From Pseudoxanthomonas dokdonensis (GTDB taxonomy: Bacteria; Pseudomonadota; Gammaproteobacteria; Xanthomonadales; Xanthomonadaceae): 64,000 nt of DNA. The DNA lies in contig NZ_LDJL01000011.1 of the NCBI RefSeq assembly GCF_001431405.1, positions 62,001 through 126,000 of the forward strand, in the 5' to 3' direction. Both the position numbers and the translations under genes were made by a program. This document shows, piece by piece, positions 17,722 through 27,083 of the stretch. Below the pieces are notes generated by a model. It had not been told where the DNA came from. It saw only the letters and a program-made list of their open reading frames with translations, and ran no database searches. The stretch's first letter is position 1, and every line of letters starts with the position of its first letter.

Positions 17722-19343
17722 GCAACACCCCCCGCAACAAACTTTCCCTGAAGCGCGAAGGCGCCGAGCAGGACGCATCGACCAAGCTCGAAGAGCGCCT
17801 GCACAAGGTCCTGGCCCAGGCCGGGCTGGGTTCGCGGCGCGCGCTTGAACAGCGCATCGCCGACGGCCTGGTCAAGGTCAACGGCGTGGTCGCGCAGACT
17901 GGCATGTCGATCAAGAGCGGCGACAGAATCGAGCTCGATGGCCGCAGCTTTGTCGCCAGCGCGCTGACCGAACCGGCACGCGTGCTGATCTACAACAAGC
18001 CCGAAGGCGAAGTGACCACGCGCGAAGATCCCGAAGGCCGGCCGACGATTTTCGAAGCGCTGCCGGCACTCAAGGGCGCGCGCTGGATCGCCATCGGCCG
18101 CCTCGACATCAATACCACCGGCCTGCTGTTGCTGACCACCGATGGCGAACTTGCCAACGCGATGATGCATCCGTCCTACGAAGTGGAACGCGAATACGTG
18201 GTCCGCGTGCGAGCGCCGGAAGGCCAGGACAGCGTGCCCGACAACATCCCCGATCGCCTGCGTCGTGGCGTGGCGCTGGATGATGGCCCGGCCAAGTTCG
18301 ATGAAGTCGAACGCATCGGCGGCACCGATTCGCATGACTGGTTCCGGGTCGTGGTCAAGGAAGGCCGCAACCGCGAAGTGCGCCGCCTGTGGGAATCGCA
18401 GGGTTGCCAGGTCAGCCGCCTCAAGCGCACCCGCTACGGCAAGGTCAGCCTGCCGCAGCCGCTGCTGCGCGGCCAGTCACAGGAACTGCCGGAAGCCCAG
18501 GTCGAAGCGCTGCGCCAGGAACTGGGACTGGAAGACGGCACGCCGGCCGCGCTGACCCTGCAGCCGGTCATCGGCCAGCGCAAAGCAGCCAAGGCCACCC
18601 TGCATGTCTCGCACGAAGGCCGCAGCAAGGGTTACGTCAACGGCTCCAACACCGCCGATGAAGGCCGCGAACTGCGCCGCTTCGATCACGTCCGCGAAGA
18701 CCGCGGTCGTGGCCGTGGCCGCAAGCCGCACGGCGGCCTGACCGTCAGTGGCGAAGCCGCCGCCAAGCAATCGCAGAAGCCATTCAAGCAGCGTGCACCG
18801 AAAGGTCCGAAGCCGCTGCCCGACGGCAACCCGGCCGCATTCCGTAGCTGGTACGTGCCCGATGGCGTCGACACCGGTCCCAGCGGACACCGTAACGCCG
18901 GTCCCGGCGCGGCCAGGAAACCCTACGCCGGCAAGCCCGGTGGCCGTGGCCCTGCCGGCGGTGGCAATCGCAACGCCAACCCTTATGGCGATCGTGGCGC
19001 CGGCGGTTTCAATGCCGAACGCGGTCCGCGTGGTGGCCAGGGTGGCGCCGGCCAGGGCCAGCCGCGCGCGCCGCGACCTTACGGTCATCCCGGCAACGCG
19101 CCGAGCTTTCCGTCCGATCACGCCAACCCCGGTTTCAGCCCGTACGGCCAGCCGCGTCCGCAGGGGCGTCCCGGTGGCGGCAATCGTGCTCCCGGTGGCC
19201 GCGGCCCCGGTGGCAACCGCTCGGCGGCGCCGGGTGGACGCGGTCCAGGTGGCAATCGCCCGGCAGGTCCGGGTGGTCGTGGCCCCGGCGGCGGACGCCC
19301 ACCGGGTGGTGGCAACCGCGGCCCGCGCGGTGGCAATCGCTAG
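17718..19343 (+). CDS. rluB: 23S rRNA pseudouridine synthase RluB with long Gly/Arg-rich tail
   Basis: RluB makes pseudouridine 2605 in 23S rRNA. An S4 RNA-binding domain (about 24-75; RLHKVLAQAGLGSRRALEQR) precedes the catalytic domain. The catalytic Asp is in GRLDINTTGLLLLTTDGELA, and KEGRNREVRRLWESQGCQVS is the family signature. After about residue 275 the protein continues for some 265 residues of Gly/Arg/Pro-rich low complexity, with GGRGPGGNR-type repeats at the end. This RGG-like tail is much longer than in the E. coli protein (291 residues in total) and probably binds RNA. It is translationally coupled to scpB. Confidence 0.93.
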   Translation: MSNTPRNKLSLKREGAEQDASTKLEERLHKVLAQAGLGSRRALEQRIADGLVKVNGVVAQTGMSIKSGDRIELDGRSFVASALTEPARVLIYNKPEGEVTTREDPEGRPTIFEALPALKGARWIAIGRLDINTTGLLLLTTDGELANAMMHPSYEVEREYVVRVRAPEGQDSVPDNIPDRLRRGVALDDGPAKFDEVERIGGTDSHDWFRVVVKEGRNREVRRLWESQGCQVSRLKRTRYGKVSLPQPLLRGQSQELPEAQVEALRQELGLEDGTPAALTLQPVIGQRKAAKATLHVSHEGRSKGYVNGSNTADEGRELRRFDHVREDRGRGRGRKPHGGLTVSGEAAAKQSQKPFKQRAPKGPKPLPDGNPAAFRSWYVPDGVDTGPSGHRNAGPGAARKPYAGKPGGRGPAGGGNRNANPYGDRGAGGFNAERGPRGGQGGAGQGQPRAPRPYGHPGNAPSFPSDHANPGFSPYGQPRPQGRPGGGNRAPGGRGPGGNRSAAPGGRGPGGNRPAGPGGRGPGGGRPPGGGNRGPRGGNR

Positions 19344-19490
19344 ACACGCGACTCGACGGTGGCAGTGGCCCAGCGCCCTCCCACCGTCGTCGACGCCTGC
19401 GGTTTCGCGCGCGCGACGCAGCTTTCGGCAGCGTTCGCGCCGGCATCGCTGCGCTCACCCGCAGGTCAGAGTCGATTTCAGCATCTACGT

Positions 19491-19496
19491 TACAAT
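19491..19496 (+). promoter_or_regulatory. Candidate -10 element for the fpr gene
   Basis: TACAAT lies 31 bases upstream of the fpr ATG in the 184-base gap after rluB. No convincing -35 hexamer is seen at standard spacing. A possible weak hairpin (GACGGTGG at 19355 with CCACCGTC at 19381) follows rluB but has no T-run. Confidence 0.3.
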
Positions 19497-19527
19497 GGCG
19501 CGCTGATCCAACCCTGATAGCGATCCC

Positions 19528-20310
19528 ATGTCTTCTGCTTTTGGCACGGAAACCGTGCTGGATGTCCGTCACTGGACGGATGACTATTTCAGTTTCACCA
19601 CCACCCGTGACGATGGCTTCCGTTTCGACAACGGCCAGTTCGTCATGATTGGACTGCAGACCGAGCAGGCGCGACCGTTGTTGCGCGCCTATTCGATCGC
19701 CAGCGCCAACTGGGAAGAGCAGCTGGAATTCTTCAGCATCAAGGTGCCCAACGGTCCGCTGACCTCGCGCCTGCAGCACATCAAACCCGGCGACAGCGTG
19801 CTGATCGGGCGCAAACCCACCGGCACCCTGCTGATCAGCGATCTGCACCCGGGCCGCAACCTGTACCTGCTGGGTACTGGTACTGGGCTGGCGCCGTGGT
19901 TGTCGATCATCAAGGATCCGGAAACCTACGAACGCTTTGACCGCATCATCCTGACCCATGGCGTGCGCCATGAAGGTGATCTGGCCTACCGCGACTACTT
20001 CGAGAAAGAGTTGCCGCACCACGAATTCCTCGGTGAAGCGATCAGCCGCAAGCTGCTGTACTACCCCGCCGTCAGCCGCGGTGCGTTCCCCAACCAGGGC
20101 CGGCTGACCCAGTTGATGGCCAGCGGCCAGATGATGGAAACGCTGGGAATTGAAGCGCTGGATCCGGAACACGACCGCGCCATGATCTGTGGCAGTCCGC
20201 AGATGCTGGCTGACTTCCGTGAGCTGCTCGATGGTCGCGGCTTCAGCGCCGCTCCGCGCATCGGCACCGCCGGCCAATACGTGTTCGAGCGCGCGTTCGT
20301 CGAGAAGTAA
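19528..20310 (+). CDS. fpr: Ferredoxin--NADP reductase
   Basis: This 260-residue cytoplasmic flavoenzyme moves electrons between NADPH and ferredoxin or flavodoxin. The FAD-binding motif is RAYSIASANWEEQLEFFSIK, the phosphate-contacting GPLTSRLQHIKPGDSV follows, and the NADP domain has LLGTGTGLAPWLSIIKD and MICGSPQMLADFRELL. The end, GQYVFERAFVEK, is the extended C-terminus of the Azotobacter/Rhodobacter-type bacterial FPR. It may support Fe-S assembly or oxidative stress defence. Confidence 0.94.
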   Translation: MSSAFGTETVLDVRHWTDDYFSFTTTRDDGFRFDNGQFVMIGLQTEQARPLLRAYSIASANWEEQLEFFSIKVPNGPLTSRLQHIKPGDSVLIGRKPTGTLLISDLHPGRNLYLLGTGTGLAPWLSIIKDPETYERFDRIILTHGVRHEGDLAYRDYFEKELPHHEFLGEAISRKLLYYPAVSRGAFPNQGRLTQLMASGQMMETLGIEALDPEHDRAMICGSPQMLADFRELLDGRGFSAAPRIGTAGQYVFERAFVEK

Positions 20311-20431
20311 GCGCGCATCCAGCCGACATGGCCGCGGCGCAGGACAGGACCCGCGCCAGCGGACTGAAATGTTACTTGCCGCCGCGCTGGCGTAGTGCCA
20401 GATTGGCGCACCCTTCCCTTGCGCTCGCACC

Positions 20432-20977
20432 ATGTCCCTGCGTTTCCTGCGTTCCCGACTGCTCATCGCCGGCCTGTTGTTGCTGAACCTCCCGGTCATC
20501 GCCGGCACCAGCGGGCAGCCGCAAGCCGGCGAGATCCCACCCCAGGATCTGGGCAAGCAATGGCGGGGCGAAGCGATCAACCTGGCCGATTATCGCGGCA
20601 AGGTCGTCATCGTGACGTTCTGGGCCTCGTGGTGTGGACCCTGTCGAAAAGAGCTGCCGGTGCTTTCGCATTTCCAGAAAACAGTTGGCCGTGATGCCCT
20701 GCAGGTGTTCGCGGTCAACTTCAAGGAATCACGCGAGGACTTCATGGCCATCGCCCGCAATCGCGATCTGGATCTGGACTACGTCCATGACCGCAACGGA
20801 CAGGTCAGCGATCGCTACGGCGTGCATGCCCTGCCCAATATGTTCATCATCGACCAGACAGGTGAAATAGACCACGTGCACCTGGGCTATTCGGCCGACA
20901 GCCTGCCCGACATCATTGACGAACTGCTGGCACTGTTGCCGGAAGAAGTCCGCAATCGTCCGGCCCAGGGCAGTTGA
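20432..20977 (+). CDS. TlpA-like thiol:disulfide oxidoreductase
   Basis: This 181-residue protein has an N-terminal hydrophobic signal or anchor (RLLIAGLLLLNLPVIAG) followed by a thioredoxin fold. The active-site motif is FWASWCGPCRKELPVLSHF, and the cis-Pro segment is YGVHALPNMFIIDQTGEI. TlpA/ResA-like proteins keep cysteines reduced in the periplasm, for example in apocytochrome c or other client proteins. The specific client is unknown. It stands alone between fpr and the REP near gpx. Confidence 0.9.
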   Translation: MSLRFLRSRLLIAGLLLLNLPVIAGTSGQPQAGEIPPQDLGKQWRGEAINLADYRGKVVIVTFWASWCGPCRKELPVLSHFQKTVGRDALQVFAVNFKESREDFMAIARNRDLDLDYVHDRNGQVSDRYGVHALPNMFIIDQTGEIDHVHLGYSADSLPDIIDELLALLPEEVRNRPAQGS

Positions 20978-21022
20978 GTATCGGCCCGGAGCAGCAGCGA
21001 TTTCCTGCGTCGGGTAGCTTTT

Positions 21023-21044
21023 AGCGGAGCAAGCTCCGCTCTAC
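21023..21044 (-). repeat. GTAG-headed REP element overlapping the gpx stop
   Basis: A single 22-bp element, GCGGAGC stem type, is oriented on the minus strand. Its GTAG head supplies the TAG stop codon of the glutathione peroxidase gene (21041-21043), so the gene ends inside the repeat. It lies between two convergent genes. Confidence 0.9.
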
Positions 21045-21541
21045 TTGGGGCTGATCGGCCTGGCCAGGGCCTGTTCGATATCGGCCGCCAGTGATTGCGG
21101 TTTGTCGGTCGGTGCGTAGCGGGCGATCACCTGGCCGTCACGGCCGATCAGGAATTTGCTGAAATTCCATTTGATTGCCGACAGGCCAAGGATGCCGCTT
21201 TTCTGCTGCTTCAACCATTTCCACAGCGGATGGGCGTTGTCACCGTTGACCTCGATCTTGGCGAACATCGGGAAATCGACCGCATAGGTCAGCGAGCAGA
21301 ACTGCTGGATATCGGCCTCGCTGCCCGGCTCCTGATGGCCGAACTGATCGCAGGGAAACCCAAGCACCACCAGCCCCTGCCCGCGGTACTGCTGCCACAG
21401 GGACTGCAGGCCTTCGTACTGCGAGGTAAACCCGCATCTGGAAGCGACGTTGACGATCAGCAGCACTTGGCCGCCGTACTGCGACAAGACCTGCGGATGA
21501 CCGTCAATATCGGTAGCGCTGAAGTCGAATGCACTGCTCAT
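21041..21541 (-). CDS. Glutathione/thioredoxin peroxidase (GPx family)
   Basis: This 166-residue peroxidase reduces hydroperoxides using thiol donors. The peroxidatic Cys is in NVASRCGFTSQYEGLQSLW, a second Cys in VVLGFPCDQFGHQEPG is the likely resolving residue, and the catalytic Trp/Asn motif is KWNFSKFLIGRDGQV. The protein has the usual bacterial BtuE/Gpo length. Its stop codon is donated by a REP element. It lies 42 bases downstream of lolD on the same strand and could be read from that operon. Confidence 0.94.
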   Translation of the reverse strand: MSSAFDFSATDIDGHPQVLSQYGGQVLLIVNVASRCGFTSQYEGLQSLWQQYRGQGLVVLGFPCDQFGHQEPGSEADIQQFCSLTYAVDFPMFAKIEVNGDNAHPLWKWLKQQKSGILGLSAIKWNFSKFLIGRDGQVIARYAPTDKPQSLAADIEQALARPISPK

Positions 21542-21583
21542 CGTGATGCTCCCAGTCGCGGATACGGGCCTGACGCCCGCTTG

Positions 21584-22294
21584 TCAGAGCTGCTCGTGTG
21601 GCAGATGCCGCAGCTTGCCCTCGTGCAGTTCCAGCACGCGGTCGAGCTTGCGTGCCAAGCGCCGATCGTGGGTCACCAGCACCAGGCTGGTCTTCTGCGC
21701 GCGGTTGAGTTCGAGCATCTGCGCGAACACATTGGCCGCGGTTTTCTCGTCGAGGTTGCCAGTCGGCTCATCACCGAGCACGCAGGCCGGCTGGTTGACC
21801 AGCGCCCGTGCCACCGCCGCCCGCTGGCGCTCGCCACCGGACAGCTCGCCCGGCTTGTGCTCGACCCGGTGGCCCAGGCCAACCGAATCCAGCAGCGCCC
21901 GCGCCCTTTGCGCGGCGGCCTTGACGTCGGCGCCGGCCAGCATCACCGGCATCATCACGTTTTCCAGCGCGGTGAATTCCGGCAGCAGATGGTGGAACTG
22001 GTAAACGAATCCCAGCGACTGGTTGCGCAGCCGGCCGCGTGCGGCGTCGGTCAACGCCGACATCTTCTGCCCGGCCACGTAGACCTCGCCGCTGGTCGGC
22101 ACGTCCAGCCCACCCAACAGGTGCAGCAGCGTGCTTTTGCCGGCGCCTGAAGCACCCACGATGGCCACGGTTTCGCCCTGCTCCACGGTCAACCCCAGGC
22201 CGTCGAACACCGGCGTGCGCATCCGCCCTTCGGCATAGGTCTTGGCCAGGTTTTCGCAATGCAGGACTGCGCTGGTCGATAGGTTGTCACTCAT
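21584..22294 (-). CDS. lolD: Lipoprotein-releasing system ATPase LolD
   Basis: LolD powers release of outer-membrane lipoproteins from the inner membrane to LolA. This 236-residue ABC ATPase has Walker A VGASGAGKST, the LolD-type segment LGFVYQFHHLLPEFTALENV, signature LSGGERQRAAVARALVNQP, Walker B VLGDEPTGNLD and the H-loop VTHDRRLARKLDRVLEL. Its start overlaps the end of lolC by eight bases. Confidence 0.95.
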   Translation of the reverse strand: MSDNLSTSAVLHCENLAKTYAEGRMRTPVFDGLGLTVEQGETVAIVGASGAGKSTLLHLLGGLDVPTSGEVYVAGQKMSALTDAARGRLRNQSLGFVYQFHHLLPEFTALENVMMPVMLAGADVKAAAQRARALLDSVGLGHRVEHKPGELSGGERQRAAVARALVNQPACVLGDEPTGNLDEKTAANVFAQMLELNRAQKTSLVLVTHDRRLARKLDRVLELHEGKLRHLPHEQL

Positions 22295-23534
22295 AACGCA
22301 GGGCCTCCGCCGGTTGCGTGCGCGCCGCGCGCCAGGCCGGGTACAGCGTCGCCAGGAAGCTCATCGTCAGGGCAATGCAGGCGATGGTCACCACGTCGCT
22401 GGTACGCAGGTCGTACGGCAGGCCAGTGATGTAATAGACGTCGGACGGCAGCAGCGTCACGTTGAACACCGACTCGATCAACTCAAGAATGCTTTCCAGA
22501 TTGACCGTCAGCAGGATGCCGCCGATAACCCCCATCACCGTGCCCATGATTCCGATCAGCGAGCCCTGGACCATGAACACCTGCATCACCCCGCGCGGAC
22601 TCAGGCCGAGCGTGCGCAGGATGGCGATGTCGGCCTGCTTGTCGGTAACCAGCATGACCTGCGAGGACACCAGGTTGAATGCACCCATCGCGATGATCAG
22701 CGACAGCAGTACGCCCATGACCGTCTTTTCCATTTTCAGCGACTGGTAAAGATTGGCGTTGTCGGTGGTCCAGTCGCTTATCCGGTAAGGCCCCTGCAGT
22801 TTCAGGGCCAGATCCCGGGCCACGTTCCAGGACTGGTCCATGTCGTGCAGCTTCAGGCGCACCCCGGTGACACCATCGCCCATCCGCAGCACCCGCTGCA
22901 GATCCTTGATGTCGGCAATGGCCAGGTTGCGATCGATCTCATTGTGGCCGACCGCGAAGATGCCGCTGACATGGAAGCGCTTGATCCGCGGCGATGAACC
23001 GACCGCGGTGTGCTGCAGGGCGGTAGTGGTGACCAGCACGGTATCGCCAACGTCGACCCGCAACCAGGCCGCCAGCTCGGCGCCAAGCAGGATGTTGAAG
23101 CTGCCCGGTTTCAGCGAATCCAGACGGCCTTTCTCCATCTTGTCAGCGAGTACCGACACATGCGGCTCGTCCGCCGGCAGCACGCCGCGAACCATCGCAC
23201 CCTGCGGATCGCCATTGCCGCTGAGCATCGCCTGCACGTCGACGTAGGGGGCGGCACCGGCGACACGCGGGTCCTGCATGGCGACTTCCACTGCGTGCGG
23301 CCAGTCCGGCATCGGTGCGCCGACACCGGCAACGGTGGCGTGGGCCTGCATCGACAACAGCCGGTCACGGATTTCGCGCTGGAACCCGCTCATCACCGAC
23401 AAGGTGGTAATCAACACGGTCACCCCCAGCGCGATACCGAGGATGGATGCCAGCGAAATGAAGGAGATGAAGCCGTTACGCCGCTTGGCGCGGAGATAAC
23501 GCAGGCCGATGGCCACGGGGATAGGTTTGAACAT
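22287..23534 (-). CDS. lolC: Lipoprotein-releasing system permease (single LolC/E type)
   Basis: This 415-residue inner-membrane protein starts with PVAIGLRYLRAKRRNGFISF, the family N-terminus. It has one membrane helix, a large periplasmic domain that handles lipoproteins, and three C-terminal helices ending TLYPAWRAARTQPAEALRYE. Only one permease gene is next to lolD, so the transporter may be a homodimer (LolF-like) rather than LolCE; a second permease elsewhere cannot be excluded. It begins six bases after the ygfX/cptA-like gene. Confidence 0.92.
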   Translation of the reverse strand: MFKPIPVAIGLRYLRAKRRNGFISFISLASILGIALGVTVLITTLSVMSGFQREIRDRLLSMQAHATVAGVGAPMPDWPHAVEVAMQDPRVAGAAPYVDVQAMLSGNGDPQGAMVRGVLPADEPHVSVLADKMEKGRLDSLKPGSFNILLGAELAAWLRVDVGDTVLVTTTALQHTAVGSSPRIKRFHVSGIFAVGHNEIDRNLAIADIKDLQRVLRMGDGVTGVRLKLHDMDQSWNVARDLALKLQGPYRISDWTTDNANLYQSLKMEKTVMGVLLSLIIAMGAFNLVSSQVMLVTDKQADIAILRTLGLSPRGVMQVFMVQGSLIGIMGTVMGVIGGILLTVNLESILELIESVFNVTLLPSDVYYITGLPYDLRTSDVVTIACIALTMSFLATLYPAWRAARTQPAEALRYE

Positions 23535-23540
23535 AGGGCG

Positions 23541-23996
23541 TCATAGTGCCACCGCCGGCGGCAAAGGCGAAGTACCGGACGCAGTGGCGGCCAGTCGTAG
23601 TTCACGCCGGGTCATGGCCGGCAGGGTATCCGGCCACCAGACCCTGCGCTGCTGGCGTCGTCGTTGCGGATCGGTCCACTGCACGATGGCCAGCGGGCCA
23701 CGCCAGCTGACCCGTACCGGCACCACCGGCCGGCCGTCGATCAGCACTGGATTTTCATTGCCGGGAAACAGGAACCGCAGCGACGGCTGCCGACGATACC
23801 GCCACAGGCTGCATCCGCCCTGCGCCACCGCCAGCGCCGACAGCAACAGCCTGGCCAGGCCGCCAGCCTGCGATTGCTGGATCGCCAGCACCGCCAGTAC
23901 GGTCAGACCGCCCAGCAGCCATTGCAGCTGCACCGAGGGCCGCCACTCAAGCCGGCAGTGAACGGATCCTTTCGATGGCTTGCGCGAGGTCGTCAT
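23541..23996 (-). CDS. YgfX/CptA-like small membrane protein
   Basis: This 151-residue protein begins with [20 protein letters not shown], a pattern seen in YgfX proteins. Two hydrophobic segments follow (about 20-60), then a soluble C-terminal part. ATG 23996 is chosen; the frame is open further upstream but only as antisense-like sequence within sdhE. The gene overlaps sdhE by 50 bases. In E. coli ygfX (cptA) also follows sdhE (ygfY); it was described as a toxin acting on cell shape proteins, but its role beside succinate dehydrogenase is uncertain. The call rests mainly on position and topology. Confidence 0.65.
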   Translation of the reverse strand: MTTSRKPSKGSVHCRLEWRPSVQLQWLLGGLTVLAVLAIQQSQAGGLARLLLSALAVAQGGCSLWRYRRQPSLRFLFPGNENPVLIDGRPVVPVRVSWRGPLAIVQWTDPQRRRQQRRVWWPDTLPAMTRRELRLAATASGTSPLPPAVAL

Positions 23997-24201
23997 CCGG
24001 ACAGTGTTCGTAACCCATGAACCAGCGCCACAGCTTATCGTCCTCGCATTCGAGCAGGCGTAGGAAAACACCGCGCTGGAGCTCGGAGTCGGTTGCCCAG
24101 CAGGCGCCCAGATAGCGCTCGAACAGTTGATCCAGCTCACGCATGCCGCGCCGGCAACGCCAGCGCACACGCTTGAGTTCGGGGGATTCGGACGGGTTCA
24201 T
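23947..24201 (-). CDS. sdhE: FAD assembly factor SdhE
   Basis: SdhE helps attach FAD covalently to SdhA. This 84-residue protein carries the family motif [16 protein letters not shown] (the RGxxE signature), followed by [15 protein letters not shown] with the typical Trp/Phe. It lies 46 bases after sdhB on the same strand, which fits its role in maturing the complex encoded just upstream. Confidence 0.95.
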   Translation of the reverse strand: MNPSESPELKRVRWRCRRGMRELDQLFERYLGACWATDSELQRGVFLRLLECEDDKLWRWFMGYEHCPDDDLAQAIERIRSLPA

Positions 24202-24247
24202 GGCGTGCCGCCGGCCTGCCCTCGCGGGGCCGGGCCGGCTTTGGTGA

Positions 24248-25030
24248 TCAGGCGCGACGCGCCATCATCAACTTCTTGATTTCGGCAATCGCCAGCGCCG
24301 GGTTCAGGCCCTTCGGGCAGGTCCGCGCGCAGTTCATGATGGTATGGCAGCGATACAGCTTGAACGGATCTTCCAGGTCATCCAGTCGCGCGCCGGTGTC
24401 CTCATCGCGGGAATCGGCGATCCAGCGATAGGCCTGCAACAGGATGGCCGGGCCCAGGTAGCGCTCGCCATTCCACCAGTAACTCGGGCAGCTGGTGCTG
24501 CAGCAGGCGCACAGGATGCATTCGTACAGGCCATCGAGCTGCTTGCGGTCTTCCGGCGACTGCAGCCGTTCGCGATCCGGCGGTGCCGGCGTCTGCGTCC
24601 GCAGCCACGGCTTGATCGATGCGTACTGGGCGTAGAAATGGGTCAGGTCCGGCACCAGATCCTTGACCACGTCCATGTGCGGCAGCGGATAGATCGGCAC
24701 TTCTGCCTTCTTGCAGTCACTGATGGCGCGGGTGCACGCCAGGGTGTTGGTGCCGTCGATGTTCATCGCGCAGGAACCGCAGATGCCCTCGCGGCAGGAG
24801 CGGCGGAAGGTCAGCGTCGGATCAATCTCGTTCTTGATCTTGATCAGCGCGTCCAGGACCATCGGCCCGCACGCGGCCAGATCGACCTCATAGGTGTCGG
24901 TGCGCGGATTCTCGTTGTCGTCCGGGCTCCAGCGGTACACCTTGAAGGTGCGCGGCTGCTTGGCATCCCTGGCCGGGAAATGCTTGCCCTTGCGGACCTG
25001 TGAATTCTTGGGGAGCGAAAACTCTGCCAT
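24248..25030 (-). CDS. sdhB: Succinate dehydrogenase iron-sulfur subunit
   Basis: This 260-residue protein carries three Fe-S clusters passing electrons from FAD to quinone. The [2Fe-2S] ligands are in [18 protein letters not shown] and ACTRAI, and the [4Fe-4S] and [3Fe-4S] ligands are in [17 protein letters not shown] and [17 protein letters not shown]. The length fits the family. It is the last core subunit in the order C-D-A-x-B. Confidence 0.97.
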   Translation of the reverse strand: MAEFSLPKNSQVRKGKHFPARDAKQPRTFKVYRWSPDDNENPRTDTYEVDLAACGPMVLDALIKIKNEIDPTLTFRRSCREGICGSCAMNIDGTNTLACTRAISDCKKAEVPIYPLPHMDVVKDLVPDLTHFYAQYASIKPWLRTQTPAPPDRERLQSPEDRKQLDGLYECILCACCSTSCPSYWWNGERYLGPAILLQAYRWIADSRDEDTGARLDDLEDPFKLYRCHTIMNCARTCPKGLNPALAIAEIKKLMMARRA

Positions 25031-25046
25031 GGCTGATCTCGTTGGC

Positions 25047-25250
25047 TCAGGCTGCGTGCGCAGGGGATGAAGCGCGCACCGCGCGCACGATTAGGAAAAC
25101 AATGTAGGCGACCAGTGGCGCCACCGCACAGGCCAGTGCCCAGCGACGGCGCTGCGGCCATGACATGCCGGTATCCAGCAGCATGCGCAGCGGGAACAGC
25201 AGCCAGACGGCAATGCCGACCAGTTGACCTGCTGACACCATGTCGGTCAT
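25047..25250 (-). CDS. Small two-helix membrane protein between sdhA and sdhB
   Basis: This 67-residue protein has two predicted membrane helices ([20 protein letters not shown] and [20 protein letters not shown]) joined by a basic loop (WPQRRRW). It sits 10 bases after sdhA and 16 before sdhB, within the operon. I do not recognise a characterised family. Its position suggests a role in assembly or stability of the succinate dehydrogenase membrane arm. Confidence 0.7.
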   Translation of the reverse strand: MTDMVSAGQLVGIAVWLLFPLRMLLDTGMSWPQRRRWALACAVAPLVAYIVFLIVRAVRASSPAHAA

Positions 25251-25260
25251 CGACCGCGCC

Positions 25261-27051
25261 TCAGTAAACGCGCGGCTTCGGCGGCACCACGTCCACGTCC
25301 TTGCTCAACGTGTACATGTGCACCGGTCGATAATCGAAGCTGCACTTGCCGTTCTCGTCGACGTTGACCAGCGTGTGCTTGTGCCAGTTGACGTCGTCGC
25401 GATCCGGATAGTCCTCATGCGCATGCGCGCCACGGCTTTCCTTGCGCTGTTCGGCCGAATTGATGGTCGCCACCGCGTTGAGCAGCAGGTTGTTCAACTC
25501 GTAGGTCTCGATCAGATCGGAGTTCCAGATCAGCGAACGGTCGCTGACCTTGACGTCCTGGAACGAGGCGAAGATGTCGGCCATCTTGTCGCAGCCTTCC
25601 TTCAGCGTCTTGCTGGTGCGGAACACCGCGGCGTCAGCCTGCATCGTCCGCTGCATGCGATCGCGGATCACCGCGGTCGGGGTATCGCCGTTGGCATAGC
25701 GGAGCTTGTCCAGGTTGGCCAGCGCCTTGTCACAGGCGTCAGCAGGCAATTGCTTGTGCGGCGCGTTCTTCTTGATGGTCTCGGCGCAGCGGTTGGCCAC
25801 CGCGCGTCCGAACACCACCAGATCCAGCAGCGAGTTGGATCCCAGGCGGTTGGCGCCGTGCACCGACACGCAGGCTGCTTCGCCGATGGCGTACAGGCCG
25901 GGCACCACCGCATCCGGGTTGTCGCCGACCTTGCGTACCACTTCGCCGTGGTAATTGGTCGGGATGCCGCCCATGTTGTAGTGCACGGTCGGCAGCACCG
26001 GAATCGGCTGTTTGGTGACGTCGACGCCGGCAAAGATATGCGCGCTCTCGGCGATGCCGGGCAGCTTCTCGTTGATCACTTCCGGTCCCAGGTGGGTCAG
26101 GTCGAGCAGGATGTGATCCTTGTGCTCACCGACGCCACGGCCTTCGCGGATTTCAATCGTCATCGAGCGGGCGACCACGTCGCGCGAGGCCAGATCCTTG
26201 TAATGCGGTGCGTAGCGTTCCATGAAACGCTCGCCGTTGCTGTTACGCAGGATGCCACCCTCGCCTCGCACGCCTTCGGTGATCAGACAGCCGGCACCGT
26301 AGATGCCGGTCGGATGGAACTGTACGAACTCCATGTCCTGCATCGGCAGGCCGGCACGCAGTGCCAGGCCACCGCCGTCACCGGTACAGGTGTGCGCGGA
26401 GGTCGCGCTGAAGTAGGCGCGACCGTAGCCGCCGGTCGCCAGCACCACGCCATGGGCGCGGAACAGGTGCAGCGTGCCTTCGGCCATGTCCAGCGCCAGC
26501 ACGCCACGGCAGACGCCTTCTTCGTCGAAGATCAGATCCAGGGCGAAGTACTCGATCATGAAGCGCGCATCGTGCGCCAGCGACTGCTGGTACAGGGTGT
26601 GCAGCATCGCGTGGCCGGTGCGGTCGGCGGCGGCGCAGGTGCGCTGGGCCGGCGGGCCTTCGCCGTACTGGGTGGTCATGCCACCGAACGGACGCTGGTA
26701 GATCTTGCCTTCTTCGGTACGGCTGAACGGCACGCCGTAGTGTTCCAGCTCGATGATCGCCGGAATCGCTTCGCGGCACATGTACTCGATGGCGTCCTGA
26801 TCGCCCAGCCAGTCCGAGCCCTTGATGGTGTCGTAGAAGTGGTAGCGCCAATCGTCCTCGCCCATGTTGCCGAGCGCGGCCGAGATGCCGCCCTGCGCGG
26901 CGACCGTGTGCGAACGGGTTGGGAACACCTTGGTGATGCAGACCGTCTGCAGGCCCTTGGCGGCCAGGCCAAACGTGGCACGCAGCCCGGCGCCGCCGGC
27001 GCCGACCACGACCATGTCGTATTTATGTTCGGTAATCTTGTAAGCGGACAT
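25261..27051 (-). CDS. sdhA: Succinate dehydrogenase flavoprotein subunit
   Basis: This 596-residue catalytic subunit oxidises succinate to fumarate. The dinucleotide-binding N-terminus is [20 protein letters not shown]. The covalent FAD histidine is in [20 protein letters not shown], the substrate loop [20 protein letters not shown] contains the active-site residues, and [20 protein letters not shown] closes the FAD site. Length and ends match the family (…[10 protein letters not shown]). It follows sdhD by 32 bases. Confidence 0.97.
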   Translation of the reverse strand: MSAYKITEHKYDMVVVGAGGAGLRATFGLAAKGLQTVCITKVFPTRSHTVAAQGGISAALGNMGEDDWRYHFYDTIKGSDWLGDQDAIEYMCREAIPAIIELEHYGVPFSRTEEGKIYQRPFGGMTTQYGEGPPAQRTCAAADRTGHAMLHTLYQQSLAHDARFMIEYFALDLIFDEEGVCRGVLALDMAEGTLHLFRAHGVVLATGGYGRAYFSATSAHTCTGDGGGLALRAGLPMQDMEFVQFHPTGIYGAGCLITEGVRGEGGILRNSNGERFMERYAPHYKDLASRDVVARSMTIEIREGRGVGEHKDHILLDLTHLGPEVINEKLPGIAESAHIFAGVDVTKQPIPVLPTVHYNMGGIPTNYHGEVVRKVGDNPDAVVPGLYAIGEAACVSVHGANRLGSNSLLDLVVFGRAVANRCAETIKKNAPHKQLPADACDKALANLDKLRYANGDTPTAVIRDRMQRTMQADAAVFRTSKTLKEGCDKMADIFASFQDVKVSDRSLIWNSDLIETYELNNLLLNAVATINSAEQRKESRGAHAHEDYPDRDDVNWHKHTLVNVDENGKCSFDYRPVHMYTLSKDVDVVPPKPRVY

Positions 27052-27083
27052 CTAGTAGGAATCCTGTCGAAGGGCCTGTTGAC

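Noticed and set aside
19355-19388. A hairpin after rluB (GACGGTGG…CCACCGTC)
   Set aside because: The loop is long and no T-run follows, so it does not qualify as a terminator.
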